Source: Ovoidimarina sediminis (GTDB taxonomy: Bacteria > Pseudomonadota > Alphaproteobacteria > Rhodobacterales > Rhodobacteraceae). From it: DNA of 64,000 nucleotides. The translations under genes were made by a program, and so were the position numbers. Below are positions 53,014 to 61,616 of the stretch, piece by piece. Position 1 is the stretch's first letter, and each line of letters begins with the position of its first letter. The notes beneath the pieces are model-generated. The model saw nothing but the letters and a program-made list of their open reading frames with translations, was not told where the DNA came from and ran no database searches. Location of the stretch: contig NZ_JAWHTE010000017.1 in NCBI RefSeq assembly GCF_032586175.1, positions 1 through 64,000 on the forward strand, given 5' to 3'.

Positions 53014-53498
53014 GCGGTATCGTCGTATCAACCACCGTGAACGGGGATCCGCAGGATTTCGTCTGCGCCCCGGGTGAGACCCTCCTCCATGCCCTGCGCG
53101 ACCGCCTTGGCCTTACCGGCTCGAAAGAAGGCTGCGGAACCGGCGATTGCGGCGCCTGCTCGGTCACGCTCAACGGTCGCCTCGTATGTTCCTGCCTCGT
53201 CCTTGCCGCAGAGGCCGACGGGGCCGAGATCGGCACGATCGAAGGTGTCGCGGAAGCCGGGAAACTTCATCCGCTGCAGGAGGCGTTCATCGAACACGCG
53301 GCTCTGCAATGCGGGATCTGCACACCTGGCATTCTGGTGGCTGCCAAGTCTCTGTTGGAGCGGAACCCCGATCCCACGGACGAGGAAGTGCGCTACTGGC
53401 TCGCCGGCAATCTCTGTCGCTGCACAGGATACGACAAGATCATCCGCGCCGTTCAGGCCGCGGCGGCCCAGATGAGGGAGGAAACTCATGGCGTTTGA
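53010..53498 (+). CDS. Molybdenum hydroxylase [2Fe-2S] subunit (CoxS type)
   Basis: 162 residues. The N-terminal plant-type cluster is seen in GCGTGDCGACSVTLNGRLVC. The C-terminal helical cluster ligands are CGICTPG and GNLCRCTGYDKI. Standard for the xanthine oxidase/CO dehydrogenase superfamily. It overlaps the FAD-subunit gene by 4 bp and the large-subunit gene by 11 bp. Confidence 0.94.
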   Translation: MSGIVVSTTVNGDPQDFVCAPGETLLHALRDRLGLTGSKEGCGTGDCGACSVTLNGRLVCSCLVLAAEADGAEIGTIEGVAEAGKLHPLQEAFIEHAALQCGICTPGILVAAKSLLERNPDPTDEEVRYWLAGNLCRCTGYDKIIRAVQAAAAQMREETHGV

Positions 53499-55725
53499 CG
53501 CAGCGAAGGACCGCCAGTTCAAGGTTGTCGGCACCCGCCCCCGCCGGCCGGATGGCATCGACAAGGTAACCGGCAAGGCCCAGTACGGGGCGGATATGTC
53601 GGCCCCGGGCATGCTGCACGGCTTGGTGCTTCGAAGCCCGCATCCGCACGCACGGATCGTTGGAATCGACGCCAGTGCAGCGCTCGACATGGCGGGCGTC
53701 AAGGCCGTCGTAACGAATGCTGATCTGGCGGAGCCCGAAGACGATTTCTACCGAGACATCAAGGATAACGTGCTGGCCCGCGACAAGGCGCTCTACGACG
53801 GGCACGCCGTCGCGGCCGTCGCGGCCACCTCGCTGGAAATCGCGCTCGCGGCGCTCGACCGGATCGAGGTCGAGTACGAAGTCCTTCCGCATGTCACCGA
53901 TGTGGATGCGGCCATGGCACCGGATGCACCCGTGGTACAGCCGGGCCGGGCCGACGAGACTGTTCCTTCGGGCCACTCGGAAAACGTGACCGGCTACTGG
54001 CAGTTCGGCCATGGCGATCCCGAAGGCGGCTTCGCTAAAGCCGACAAGATCGTGGAACGAAGCTTCAAGACGGCGGCGACTCACCAGGGCTATATCGAGC
54101 CGCATGCCTGCCTGGGCTCGATGACGAGCGACGGCAAAGGCGAACTCTGGTGCTGCACCCAGGGTCAGTACATGGTCCGCTCGACCTGCGCCGCCCTGCT
54201 CGGGATGGATGCAAGCCAGCTACGCGTCACGGCCTCCGAGATCGGAGGCGGCTTCGGTGGCAAGACAACGACATTCATCGAGCCGGTGGCGCTGGCCCTG
54301 TCGCGGAAGTGCGGCCGCCCGGTGAAGATGGTGATGTCGCGCGAGGAGGTGTTCCGCGCCACCGGCCCGACCGCCTCCTCGTCGATCGACGTGAAGATTG
54401 GCATGACATCGGACGGCAAGGTCACTGCCGGTGCCGCAACCCTTCGTTATCAGGGGGGTGCCTTCCCAAGCGAAACGGTGCTCTTTGGCGCGCAGTCGGC
54501 CTTTGCCGCGTACGATCTCGAAGCGGTCAGAACCGAGGGCTTCAGTGTCCTGACAAATCGTCCCAAGGAAGCCGCCTATCGTGCGCCGGGCGCACCTATG
54601 GCCGTCTATGCCGTCGAAAGCGTGGTGGACGAATTGTGTCAGCACTTCGGGCTCGATCCCTTCGAGGTTCGGCTCAAGAATGCCGCCCGCAAGGGAACGC
54701 TGTCCTCCTACGGGCCGACATTCGATGAAATCGGATTGGTCGCCACGCTCGAGGCGGCCCAAGCCCACGCTCACTACAGCGCACCCCTCGGGCCGAACCA
54801 GGGCCGCGGCATTTCCTGCGGATTCTGGTTCAACTTCGGCGGCAACACCTGCGTATCCCTCAACGTGAACGATGACGGCACCGTGGGCGTGACCGAGGGC
54901 AACCCCGATATCGGCGGCTCTCGCGCCTCTATTTCCATGATGGCAGCCGAAGAACTCGGCATCCCCTACGAAAAAGTGCGAACGGTGGTGACAGACACCA
55001 ATTCTCTGGGGTTCAACGACGTTACCGACGGCAGCCGCGTCACCTTCGCCGTCGGTCTCGCGACGATCAATGCGGCGCGGGCAGCCAAGGCCGAGATGTG
55101 CCGCCGCGTGGCAAAGCTCTGGGGCCTCGAAGAGGATGCCGTGAAGTGGGAAAACGGGGCGGTCGTTCCCGCCGGCCCCAACGCCGGCAAACACGAATCG
55201 ATGAGCCTCGCCGAAATCGCCGCGATCGCCGACCAGACGGGCGGGCCGATCGCCGGTCATCACGAAACGAATGCCGACGGCGCCGGGGTAAGCTTTGGCG
55301 TCCATATCTGCGATGCCGAGGTTGATCCCGAAACCGGTGCAACGAAGGTACTGCGCTACACGGTGTTCCAAGATGCGGGAAAGGCCGTGCATCCCGATTA
55401 CGTGGAAGGTCAGATGCAGGGCGGAGCGGTCCAGGGCATCGGCTGGGCACTGAACGAGGAGTACATCTACGGCGATGACGGCAAGCTCCAGAATCCGGGC
55501 TTCCTGGATTACCGCGTGCCAGTGGCCTCGGACTTGCCTCCCATCGATACGGTCATTCTCGAAATTCCGAACCCTGGCCATCCCTATGGCGTCAGGGGTG
55601 TGGGAGAGACCTCGATCGTCCCGCCGCTTGCAGCACTGTCGAACGCGATTTCCCGCGCTGCGGGGATCCGGCTGGCCGAGCTTCCAATGTCCCCGCCGCG
55701 GATCCGCGCAGCACTTCGAGGCTGA
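53488..55725 (+). CDS. Molybdenum hydroxylase molybdopterin-binding large subunit
   Basis: 745 residues, full length. It has the Moco-binding GGGFGGKTTTFIEPVALALS, the loop AYRAPGAPMAVYAVES and the active-site Glu in GVRGVGETSIVPPLAAL. The loop lacks the Cys of carbon-monoxide dehydrogenase (AYxCSFR), so CO is not the substrate. It hydroxylates an unknown heterocycle, aldehyde or thioester. The genes lie between ugp and a PotD-type importer, so an imported amine or heterocycle is a fair inference. Confidence 0.92.
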   Translation: MAFDAAKDRQFKVVGTRPRRPDGIDKVTGKAQYGADMSAPGMLHGLVLRSPHPHARIVGIDASAALDMAGVKAVVTNADLAEPEDDFYRDIKDNVLARDKALYDGHAVAAVAATSLEIALAALDRIEVEYEVLPHVTDVDAAMAPDAPVVQPGRADETVPSGHSENVTGYWQFGHGDPEGGFAKADKIVERSFKTAATHQGYIEPHACLGSMTSDGKGELWCCTQGQYMVRSTCAALLGMDASQLRVTASEIGGGFGGKTTTFIEPVALALSRKCGRPVKMVMSREEVFRATGPTASSSIDVKIGMTSDGKVTAGAATLRYQGGAFPSETVLFGAQSAFAAYDLEAVRTEGFSVLTNRPKEAAYRAPGAPMAVYAVESVVDELCQHFGLDPFEVRLKNAARKGTLSSYGPTFDEIGLVATLEAAQAHAHYSAPLGPNQGRGISCGFWFNFGGNTCVSLNVNDDGTVGVTEGNPDIGGSRASISMMAAEELGIPYEKVRTVVTDTNSLGFNDVTDGSRVTFAVGLATINAARAAKAEMCRRVAKLWGLEEDAVKWENGAVVPAGPNAGKHESMSLAEIAAIADQTGGPIAGHHETNADGAGVSFGVHICDAEVDPETGATKVLRYTVFQDAGKAVHPDYVEGQMQGGAVQGIGWALNEEYIYGDDGKLQNPGFLDYRVPVASDLPPIDTVILEIPNPGHPYGVRGVGETSIVPPLAALSNAISRAAGIRLAELPMSPPRIRAALRG

Positions 55726-55741
55726 AAGACACGAGAACCCC

Positions 55742-55987
55742 ATGATCCGGGTAAAGCTCTGGGGATCGCTCCGCAGCCTTGCGGACGATCAGGACGAAGT
55801 GGAGATCGACGCGCGGACGTTGAAAGACGTCCGCGACGCCCTTTCCTCCCGGTTTCCACGGCTGAAGCCTCAGATCGATCGCGGTGTATCCTTTGCCGTC
55901 GACGGGCTGATCTATCGTGACGACTGGCTTCTCGACGTCACCAAAGCGAACGAGATCGTGATGATGCCGCGCATGGTGGGTGGCTAA
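55742..55987 (+). CDS. MoaD/ThiS-family small sulfur carrier
   Basis: 81 residues with the beta-grasp fold and the terminal Gly-Gly (PRMVGG) needed for adenylation and thiocarboxylation. A second MoaD in a genome often accompanies a molybdenum enzyme. It starts 16 bp after the large subunit and is presumably co-transcribed. It could serve cofactor synthesis for this hydroxylase or another sulfur transfer. ATG 55742 with the Ile-Arg-Val start replaces the longer frame. Confidence 0.85.
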   Translation: MIRVKLWGSLRSLADDQDEVEIDARTLKDVRDALSSRFPRLKPQIDRGVSFAVDGLIYRDDWLLDVTKANEIVMMPRMVGG

Positions 55988-56072
55988 AGACCAGACGTCG
56001 ATTTACGCGCGCGCCAGCCGGCCGCTCCGACAGGTTGCAGCCCGGCTATTTCGTTCAGGCAAGTCACTGCGC

Positions 56073-56102
56073 TTGACGCATAAATTACCCTGCCGCTACG
56101 CT
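56073..56102 (+). promoter_or_regulatory. Possible promoter of the PotD-type importer operon
   Basis: TTGACG (56073-56078) and TACGCT (56097-56102) are separated by 18 bp, about 90 bp before the binding-protein start. The -35 fits well and the -10 poorly. Offered as a weak candidate only. Confidence 0.25.
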
Positions 56103-56188
56103 CCCAACCAACCGGCCGTCCATTGAAGAAGGCCGGAGAAGCGCGGCGCGTCGCCGCGCCCGATCAGATCCGCAGGGGGGATCAATTC

Positions 56189-57235
56189 ATGACCACATCT
56201 CTCTCTCTCACCGGCCTCACGGCTGCCGCCGTCGCCGTCGCTTTCTCAGGTGCAGCGCAGGCCGATCTCGTCATCTCGAACTGGGATGGTTACATGGCGC
56301 CGGATGCAGTTGACACTTTCGCATCGGAAACCGGCACCGAGGCCGAACTCGTACTTCACGCAACCAACGAAGAGATCATGGGCAAGCTCATCGCCTCGGG
56401 CGGTGAAGGCTACGATGTTGTCTTCGTTTCCTCACCCTTTGCCGAGGTGCTGAACAACCTCGGGCTTGCCGCGAAGCTTGATCACTCGAAGATCCCGAAC
56501 CTGGCAAACCTCTACTCGGAAGCAAATGCGCTCGAGCATGATCCGGGCAACACTTTCTCCGTGCCCTATGCTTGGGGAACCACGGGCCTCTGCTATCGCT
56601 CCGATCTCGTGGCAGACGCGCCCGACAGCTGGAACGATCTCCTTTCTCCGGCCGACGACGTGGCGGGAAAAACCACCATGCTTGCCACAGATCGCTGGCT
56701 CTTGGGCGCGGGCATGCTGGCGAACGGCGTCAGCGTGAACGAAACCGATCCCGACAAGCTCGAAATGGTAAAAAACGCGTTGATCGAGGCGAAAAAGACG
56801 CTTCTCGCCTATGACGACACCACTTTTTATTCAAAGCTCGTCTCGGGCGAGGCCGTGCTCGTGCATGCCTGGGATGGCTGGTGCAACTACGGGATCGCTG
56901 AAAACACCGATATCAAATACGTCATCCCGGAAGAGGGTTCCGATCTTTGGGTCGATACGATGGTCGTGCTCGAGGCATCCGACGACAAGGATGCCGCCCA
57001 CGCCTTCATCAACTGGATTCTCGATGCAGGCAACCACGGCTGGGCCGCGGAGAACATCCTCTACAAGGTGCCGAACCAACCCGCGATGGAAGCTCTCGAC
57101 GCAGGTCTGATCGAGGCCTTCCCAAACATGGGCATGGCACCGGCTGACATGACGGGTTTCGAACAGCTTCGTGATGTGGGCGAGGCGCAACGTGCCTATT
57201 CGCGGATCGTAAGCGAAATCCGGGCCTCTCAGTAA
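56189..57235 (+). CDS. PotD-type periplasmic binding protein
   Basis: 348 residues with a signal peptide ending at GAAQA. The mature start DLVISNWDGYMAPDAVDTFA and later SVPYAWGTTGLCYRSDLV follow the spermidine/putrescine-binding protein pattern. GEAVLVHAWDGWC is the hinge/binding block. Two cysteines (GLCYR, WCNYG) are present. ATG 56189 has GGGGGG about 8 nt upstream. Polyamine or related cationic ligands are likely, but the neighbours are not classic polyamine genes. Confidence 0.9.
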   Translation: MTTSLSLTGLTAAAVAVAFSGAAQADLVISNWDGYMAPDAVDTFASETGTEAELVLHATNEEIMGKLIASGGEGYDVVFVSSPFAEVLNNLGLAAKLDHSKIPNLANLYSEANALEHDPGNTFSVPYAWGTTGLCYRSDLVADAPDSWNDLLSPADDVAGKTTMLATDRWLLGAGMLANGVSVNETDPDKLEMVKNALIEAKKTLLAYDDTTFYSKLVSGEAVLVHAWDGWCNYGIAENTDIKYVIPEEGSDLWVDTMVVLEASDDKDAAHAFINWILDAGNHGWAAENILYKVPNQPAMEALDAGLIEAFPNMGMAPADMTGFEQLRDVGEAQRAYSRIVSEIRASQ

Positions 57236-57246
57236 TCCAACCGCTA

Positions 57247-57272
57247 CCCGGGCCGGTTCCGACCGGCCTGGG
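57247..57272 (+). terminator. Intercistronic hairpin between binding protein and permease
   Basis: The stem CCC-G-GGCCGGT (57247-57257) pairs with ACCGGCC-T-GGG (57262-57272), one G-U pair, 4-nt loop. It starts 12 bp after the binding-protein stop and ends 8 bp before the permease ATG. No T-tract. Confidence 0.7.
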
Positions 57273-57280
57273 GCATTCGC

Positions 57281-58135
57281 ATGACCCCACGCCACTCCAC
57301 CGCACTCATGGCTCCGGCGCTCGTCTGGCTGACGGCGCTGCTTGTCGTGCCTTGCGGTCTGATCCTCGCACTGGGATTCTTCAGGCGCGGGATATATGGC
57401 GGGATCGAATATACATTCACGCTCGAAAACTTCGCGCTTGTCTTCGATCCGCTCTATGCCGGCATCTTTCTCAAATCGGCGCAGATCGCCGGGCTGGCGA
57501 CGCTCATCGCCGTCATCGTCGGATATGCCGCCGCCTACGCCATCGCGTCGATGCCTCGGCGATGGCAGCCCCTGCTTCTTTTTCTGGCGATCCTGCCCTT
57601 CTGGTCGAACTACCTGATCCGCACCTATGCCTGGATCGTGATGCTGGCGCGCGAGGGGCTTCTCACACAGGTTCTCAGACTTGGGGGGTTCGAAGGCGAG
57701 GCGCCGTCGCTTCTCTACACCGAGGGCGCAGTGATCACTGGGCTTGTCTACAACTACCTCCCCTTCGTGATCCTCGCCTGCTACGCGCCGCTGATCCGGA
57801 TGAACCCGGAATTGCGGGAGGCCTCGCGCGATCTTGGCGCAGGGCCGGTTACGACCTTTCTGCGCGTCACCCTTCCCTCGACAGTTCACGGGATTGCTGC
57901 GGGGGCCGTGTTCGTGTTCGTCCTGTCGATCGGAAACTTCGTGACCCCGGCCCTGCTTGGCGGCGGACGCTTCCAGATGATCGGCAATGTCGTCTATGCC
58001 CAGTTTCTGACGGCGAACGACTGGCCGTTCGGGGCGGCTCTTTCCGCCGCGCTCATCGCTATCATGCTGACACTTCTGATGCTTCAGGCCCTCGCAGCCG
58101 ATCGCACCGCCAACCGGAACCACGCCGATGGGTGA
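57281..58135 (+). CDS. PotB-type ABC permease
   Basis: 284-residue inner-membrane permease with six helices. It begins with a hydrophobic helix ALMAPALVWLTALLVVPCGL. The EAA loop is EASRDLGAGPVTTFLRVTLP near residues 180-200. It overlaps the next permease gene by 8 bp. Confidence 0.92.
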   Translation: MTPRHSTALMAPALVWLTALLVVPCGLILALGFFRRGIYGGIEYTFTLENFALVFDPLYAGIFLKSAQIAGLATLIAVIVGYAAAYAIASMPRRWQPLLLFLAILPFWSNYLIRTYAWIVMLAREGLLTQVLRLGGFEGEAPSLLYTEGAVITGLVYNYLPFVILACYAPLIRMNPELREASRDLGAGPVTTFLRVTLPSTVHGIAAGAVFVFVLSIGNFVTPALLGGGRFQMIGNVVYAQFLTANDWPFGAALSAALIAIMLTLLMLQALAADRTANRNHADG

Positions 58136-58919
58136 GCGGGGCACTTTCCGGGTAATGCTCCTGATCGTCGGGCTTGTCTTCGCATTCCTCTACATACCGA
58201 TCTCGGTCGTGGTCGGTCTCTCTTTCAACGATGGCGGCCTGCCGACGGCCTGGACGGGGTTCTCGACCCGCTGGTACGGCGAGCTTCTCGCGAATGACGA
58301 TATTCTTCACGCCGCCGGAAATACCCTCATCGTGGCCCTCGCTTCCACACTGGTTTCGACGGTCCTGGGTACACTCCTCGCCCTCGGCGTCGAACTCCGC
58401 CGCCGCAAGGGCCATGCACTCGAGGCGCTGATCTTCGCTCCGATGATCATCCCGGACATCGTCCTGGCCATCGCACTTCTCAGCTTCTTCTCACTCCTGA
58501 ACGTCACCATGGGCCTGCATACGATCACCATGGCGCATGTCGTCTTCAACCTCGCCTTCGTCTGTTCGGTCGTCCGCGCCGCTCTGAAGACTTTTGACTG
58601 GTCGATCGTCGAGGCTTCGGCCGACCTTGGCGCCTCGCAGATCACAACCTTCTTCCGCGTCGTCCTGCCGGTCCTCGCTCCGGCCATCCTCGCCGGCGCT
58701 CTCCTCGCCTTCACGCTCAGCGTGGACGAGTTCATCATCGCCTTCTTTACCTCTGGCGCAGGCCGCTCGTCGATCACACTGCCGATGCAGATCTTTTCGA
58801 TGATCCGGTTCGGCGTCACGCCCGAGATCAACGCACTCGCCACCATCGTATTGTCCGTAAGCGTAATCGCCCTCACCCTGTCGCAGCGCCTCAGCCGGCG
58901 ATCGGTGATCCCGACATGA
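58128..58919 (+). CDS. PotC-type ABC permease
   Basis: 263-residue permease. The EAA loop is EASADLGASQITTFFRVVLP near residues 164-184, followed by the family block SVDEFIIAFFTSGAG. It overlaps the ATPase gene by 4 bp (ATGA). Confidence 0.92.
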   Translation: MGERGTFRVMLLIVGLVFAFLYIPISVVVGLSFNDGGLPTAWTGFSTRWYGELLANDDILHAAGNTLIVALASTLVSTVLGTLLALGVELRRRKGHALEALIFAPMIIPDIVLAIALLSFFSLLNVTMGLHTITMAHVVFNLAFVCSVVRAALKTFDWSIVEASADLGASQITTFFRVVLPVLAPAILAGALLAFTLSVDEFIIAFFTSGAGRSSITLPMQIFSMIRFGVTPEINALATIVLSVSVIALTLSQRLSRRSVIPT

Positions 58920-59968
58920 CCGCGCTTCTGGAACTCCGCGACGTGCGCTGCGACTTCGGGGCGGTGCGGGCGGTGGATAGCGTGTCGCTCGACATAGCCG
59001 AAAACGAATTTTTTGCACTCCTCGGGGCCTCTGGCAGTGGAAAGACGACCCTTCTTCGGATGCTCGCCGGGTTTCAAAAGCCAACCTCGGGGGCAATCCT
59101 GCTGGACGGAAAAGACATCAGCCCTCTTCCACCGGAACGGCGACCGGTAAACCTTATGTTCCAGTCCTACGCGCTCTTCCCGCACATGAGTGTGCGACAG
59201 AACGTCTCTTACGGGCTCGAAATGGATCGGTTGCCGAAGGCGGAGATCGCCGCACGGGTCGGCGAAATCCTCGAAACGGTACAACTTTCGGATCTCGCCG
59301 AACGAAAGCCCGAACAGCTCTCCGGCGGTCAGCGCCAGCGCGTCGCTCTCGCGCGCGCCCTCGTCAAGCGCCCGCGCCTGCTGCTTCTGGACGAACCCCT
59401 TGGCGCGCTCGACAAGAAACTCCGCGGGGCGATGCAGCTTGAACTCAAACGGTTGCAACATGAGGTCGGGATCACGTTCATAGTTGTGACCCACGATCAG
59501 GAAGAGGCGCTGGTCATGGCCGATCGGATTGCCATCCTCGACAAGGGCAGGCTCGTTCAGTGCGGGCCGCCGCGCGAGATCTATGAACGCCCGGCGACAC
59601 GTTTTGCAGCCGATTTCATCGGCACGATGAACTTCCTTCCCATCTCTGCGAACAGTGGGGGGCTGACCCTGGCAACAGGCGAGCCACTCAAGTCGAATGA
59701 GCCCGCGCCGAACGGCCCGTCGGTCGCCGCGATCCGGCCCGAGCGGCTTCGTCTCCATGAAGCAGGCGACGACAACAGGCTCGACGGCACAGTCCGCGCC
59801 CGCGCCTATCACGGCCTCGACCTTCAGATCCATGTCGAAACGGCCGCAGCACCCGATCCCGTCATCGTCCGCATCACGGCCGATGTGGCCGACCGCATTA
59901 CGCTCGCCATCGGCGACCCGATCACCCTGGGCTGGTCTGCCCGGGATACCCGCATCTTCGAGACTTGA
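58916..59968 (+). CDS. PotA-type ABC transporter ATPase
   Basis: 350 residues. Walker A GASGSGKTTLL, signature LSGGQRQRVALARAL, Walker B LLLLDEPLGALD, the H-loop VVTHDQEEAL and a C-terminal TOBE domain (AIRPERLRLHEAGDDN). It energises the PotB/PotC pair. It lies 17 bp before the glycosyltransferase gene. Confidence 0.93.
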   Translation: MTALLELRDVRCDFGAVRAVDSVSLDIAENEFFALLGASGSGKTTLLRMLAGFQKPTSGAILLDGKDISPLPPERRPVNLMFQSYALFPHMSVRQNVSYGLEMDRLPKAEIAARVGEILETVQLSDLAERKPEQLSGGQRQRVALARALVKRPRLLLLDEPLGALDKKLRGAMQLELKRLQHEVGITFIVVTHDQEEALVMADRIAILDKGRLVQCGPPREIYERPATRFAADFIGTMNFLPISANSGGLTLATGEPLKSNEPAPNGPSVAAIRPERLRLHEAGDDNRLDGTVRARAYHGLDLQIHVETAAAPDPVIVRITADVADRITLAIGDPITLGWSARDTRIFET

Positions 59969-59985
59969 TAGAGGGACCAAAACCC

Positions 59986-61272
59986 ATGAGCCAGAAAACC
60001 ATCGCATTCTTTCCCGAAGCCGCCTTCGGCCCGGCCCTGAACTCCGTCGGCATCGCACAGGCCGTCGAGGCGCGCGGTCACAAGGCAGTCTTTCTTTCCG
60101 ATCCCGGCTTTGTCGAAGTCTATGAAGGCTACGGTTTCGAGGCTCATCCGGTGAACCTGTCCGAACCGATGCCGCCCGAAGAGATGGCGAAATTCTGGGA
60201 GGATTTCATCAACGGACACATCCCCAACTTCTCGAAGAAGCCGATCGACCAGCTCGACAACTACGTAAAGGAATGCTGGGAAGCTATCGTGGACAGCGCG
60301 AAATGGGCACAAAAGGACCTTCCGGGCGTTCTTGCGAAGATCCAGCCCGACGTTATCTGCGTCGACAACGTGATCCTCTTCCCGGCGATCAAGCAATTCG
60401 GCAAACCGTGGGTGCGGATCATCTCGTGCTCCGAAAACGAGATCGAGGACGAGGCGATCCCACCCCACCTTTCGGGAATGAGCGAGAATGACACAGAGGG
60501 TCACAAGGCGTTTCGCGCTCGATTCCACGAGGTGATCAAGCCGATCCATGATGATTTCAACGAGTTCCTGAAAACGACCGGCGAGGATCCCTACGAAATC
60601 GGCGAGTTCTTCGAGGCATCCCCCTACATGAACCTCCTGCTCTACCCGGAACCGGTCACGTACACCCGCGCCAAACCCCTCGACCCCGCGCGTTTCCAAT
60701 ACCTCGAAGGCTGTGTCCGGAAGGACGATCCCTATACTGTGCCGGAATTCGCCACAAACAACGACGGACCACTGATCTACGTCTCTTTCGGCAGCCTCGG
60801 CGCCGGAGACACCGACCTGATGAAGCGCATCATCGCGGCAATTGCAAAAAGCCGGTTCCGGGCCCTGGTCAACGTCGGCGACTACAAAGATGCCTACGAC
60901 GACATCCCGCCGAATGTGCATATTGAGGGTTGGTATCCCCAGCCCTCCGTGATCCCGCTTGTCGATGCTGTCATCCACCACGGCGGAAACAACTCGTTCA
61001 CCGAATGCCTCTACTTCGGCAAGCCGTCCATCATCATGCCCTATGTCTGGGACGGGCACGACAACGCCATGCGGGTGCAGGAAACCGGTCACGGCTTCAA
61101 ACTCGATCGCTACGAGTGGACCGAAGAAGAACTGCTCGAAAAGATCGAGGCCATGCTTGCCGACGATGCAATGGCGGCCCGTCTGGCCAAGACCTCGGCG
61201 CATATGCAGTCGCAGAACGGGCCGGAAAAAGCCGCCGGTCTGATCCTGGATCTTGCGGAGGGAGGCGCATGA
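59986..61272 (+). CDS. UDP-glycosyltransferase-like (GT1) protein
   Basis: 428-residue GT-B glycosyltransferase. The N-terminal half begins KTIAFFPEAAFGPALNSVG. The C-terminal sugar-nucleotide motif spans about residues 318-350: EGWYPQPSVIPLVDAVIHHG, then NNSFTECLYFGKPSIIMPYV and the acceptor-site DGHDNAMR. Such enzymes glycosylate small hydrophobic or phenolic molecules. It is embedded in an import/oxidation operon with an ATGA overlap to the cupin gene. ATG 59986 has GAGGGA 9 nt upstream; a TTG at 59965 is rejected. Substrate and donor are unknown. Confidence 0.88.
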   Translation: MSQKTIAFFPEAAFGPALNSVGIAQAVEARGHKAVFLSDPGFVEVYEGYGFEAHPVNLSEPMPPEEMAKFWEDFINGHIPNFSKKPIDQLDNYVKECWEAIVDSAKWAQKDLPGVLAKIQPDVICVDNVILFPAIKQFGKPWVRIISCSENEIEDEAIPPHLSGMSENDTEGHKAFRARFHEVIKPIHDDFNEFLKTTGEDPYEIGEFFEASPYMNLLLYPEPVTYTRAKPLDPARFQYLEGCVRKDDPYTVPEFATNNDGPLIYVSFGSLGAGDTDLMKRIIAAIAKSRFRALVNVGDYKDAYDDIPPNVHIEGWYPQPSVIPLVDAVIHHGGNNSFTECLYFGKPSIIMPYVWDGHDNAMRVQETGHGFKLDRYEWTEEELLEKIEAMLADDAMAARLAKTSAHMQSQNGPEKAAGLILDLAEGGA

Positions 61273-61616
61273 CCTCGGTTCCCCGAATCCAGAATCCGCT
61301 GACGGAAAACAATCTGGTCGACTGGGGCGAAGTGCCGACGATGATCGACGGCAAGTCACTCACCTCCGGGAAACTCATCCACAAGGGGCCCGAGGGGCAA
61401 TCAGAATGCGGCATCTGGGTGTGTACGCCCGGAACATGGGCGTGCCATGTCACCCGCGATGAATTCTGCCACTTTCTCGCGGGTCGCGCGACCTACGAAC
61501 ACGAAACCGGCGAGATCATTGAAATCCGGCCGGGCACCGCGGCCTTCTTCCCGGAAAACTGGAAGGGCACCTGCACCGTCCATGAGACTGTTCGCAAGGT
61601 CTACATGATCCGATGA
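61269..61616 (+). CDS. Small cupin protein (DUF861/cupin_3 type)
   Basis: 115 residues with one cupin barrel. GIWVCTPGTWACHVTRDEFCHFLAGRATY contains candidate metal ligands (His, Glu), and the second half is EIRPGTAAFFPENWKGTCTVHETVRKVYMI. This is the cupin_3 pattern typified by ureidoglycine aminohydrolase-like proteins of about this length. It overlaps both neighbours by 4 bp (ATGA). The reaction is unknown. Confidence 0.85.
   Translation: MTSVPRIQNPLTENNLVDWGEVPTMIDGKSLTSGKLIHKGPEGQSECGIWVCTPGTWACHVTRDEFCHFLAGRATYEHETGEIIEIRPGTAAFFPENWKGTCTVHETVRKVYMIR

Noticed and set aside
51667..53031. A 454-codon minus-strand frame across the phosphodiesterase and FAD-subunit genes
   Set aside because: Both genes below it are clearly real on the plus strand. 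The frame has no family resemblance or ribosome-binding site.
53488..55725. Aerobic carbon-monoxide dehydrogenase
   Set aside because: The large-subunit loop is AYRAPGAP, without the cysteine that marks the CO-oxidising form.
54220..61359. Long minus-strand open frames, for example 54220-55743, 56831-58144, 58307-60058 and 59824-61359
   Set aside because: They run antisense to well-supported genes, have odd composition and no recognisable domains. Such frames are common in GC-rich DNA.
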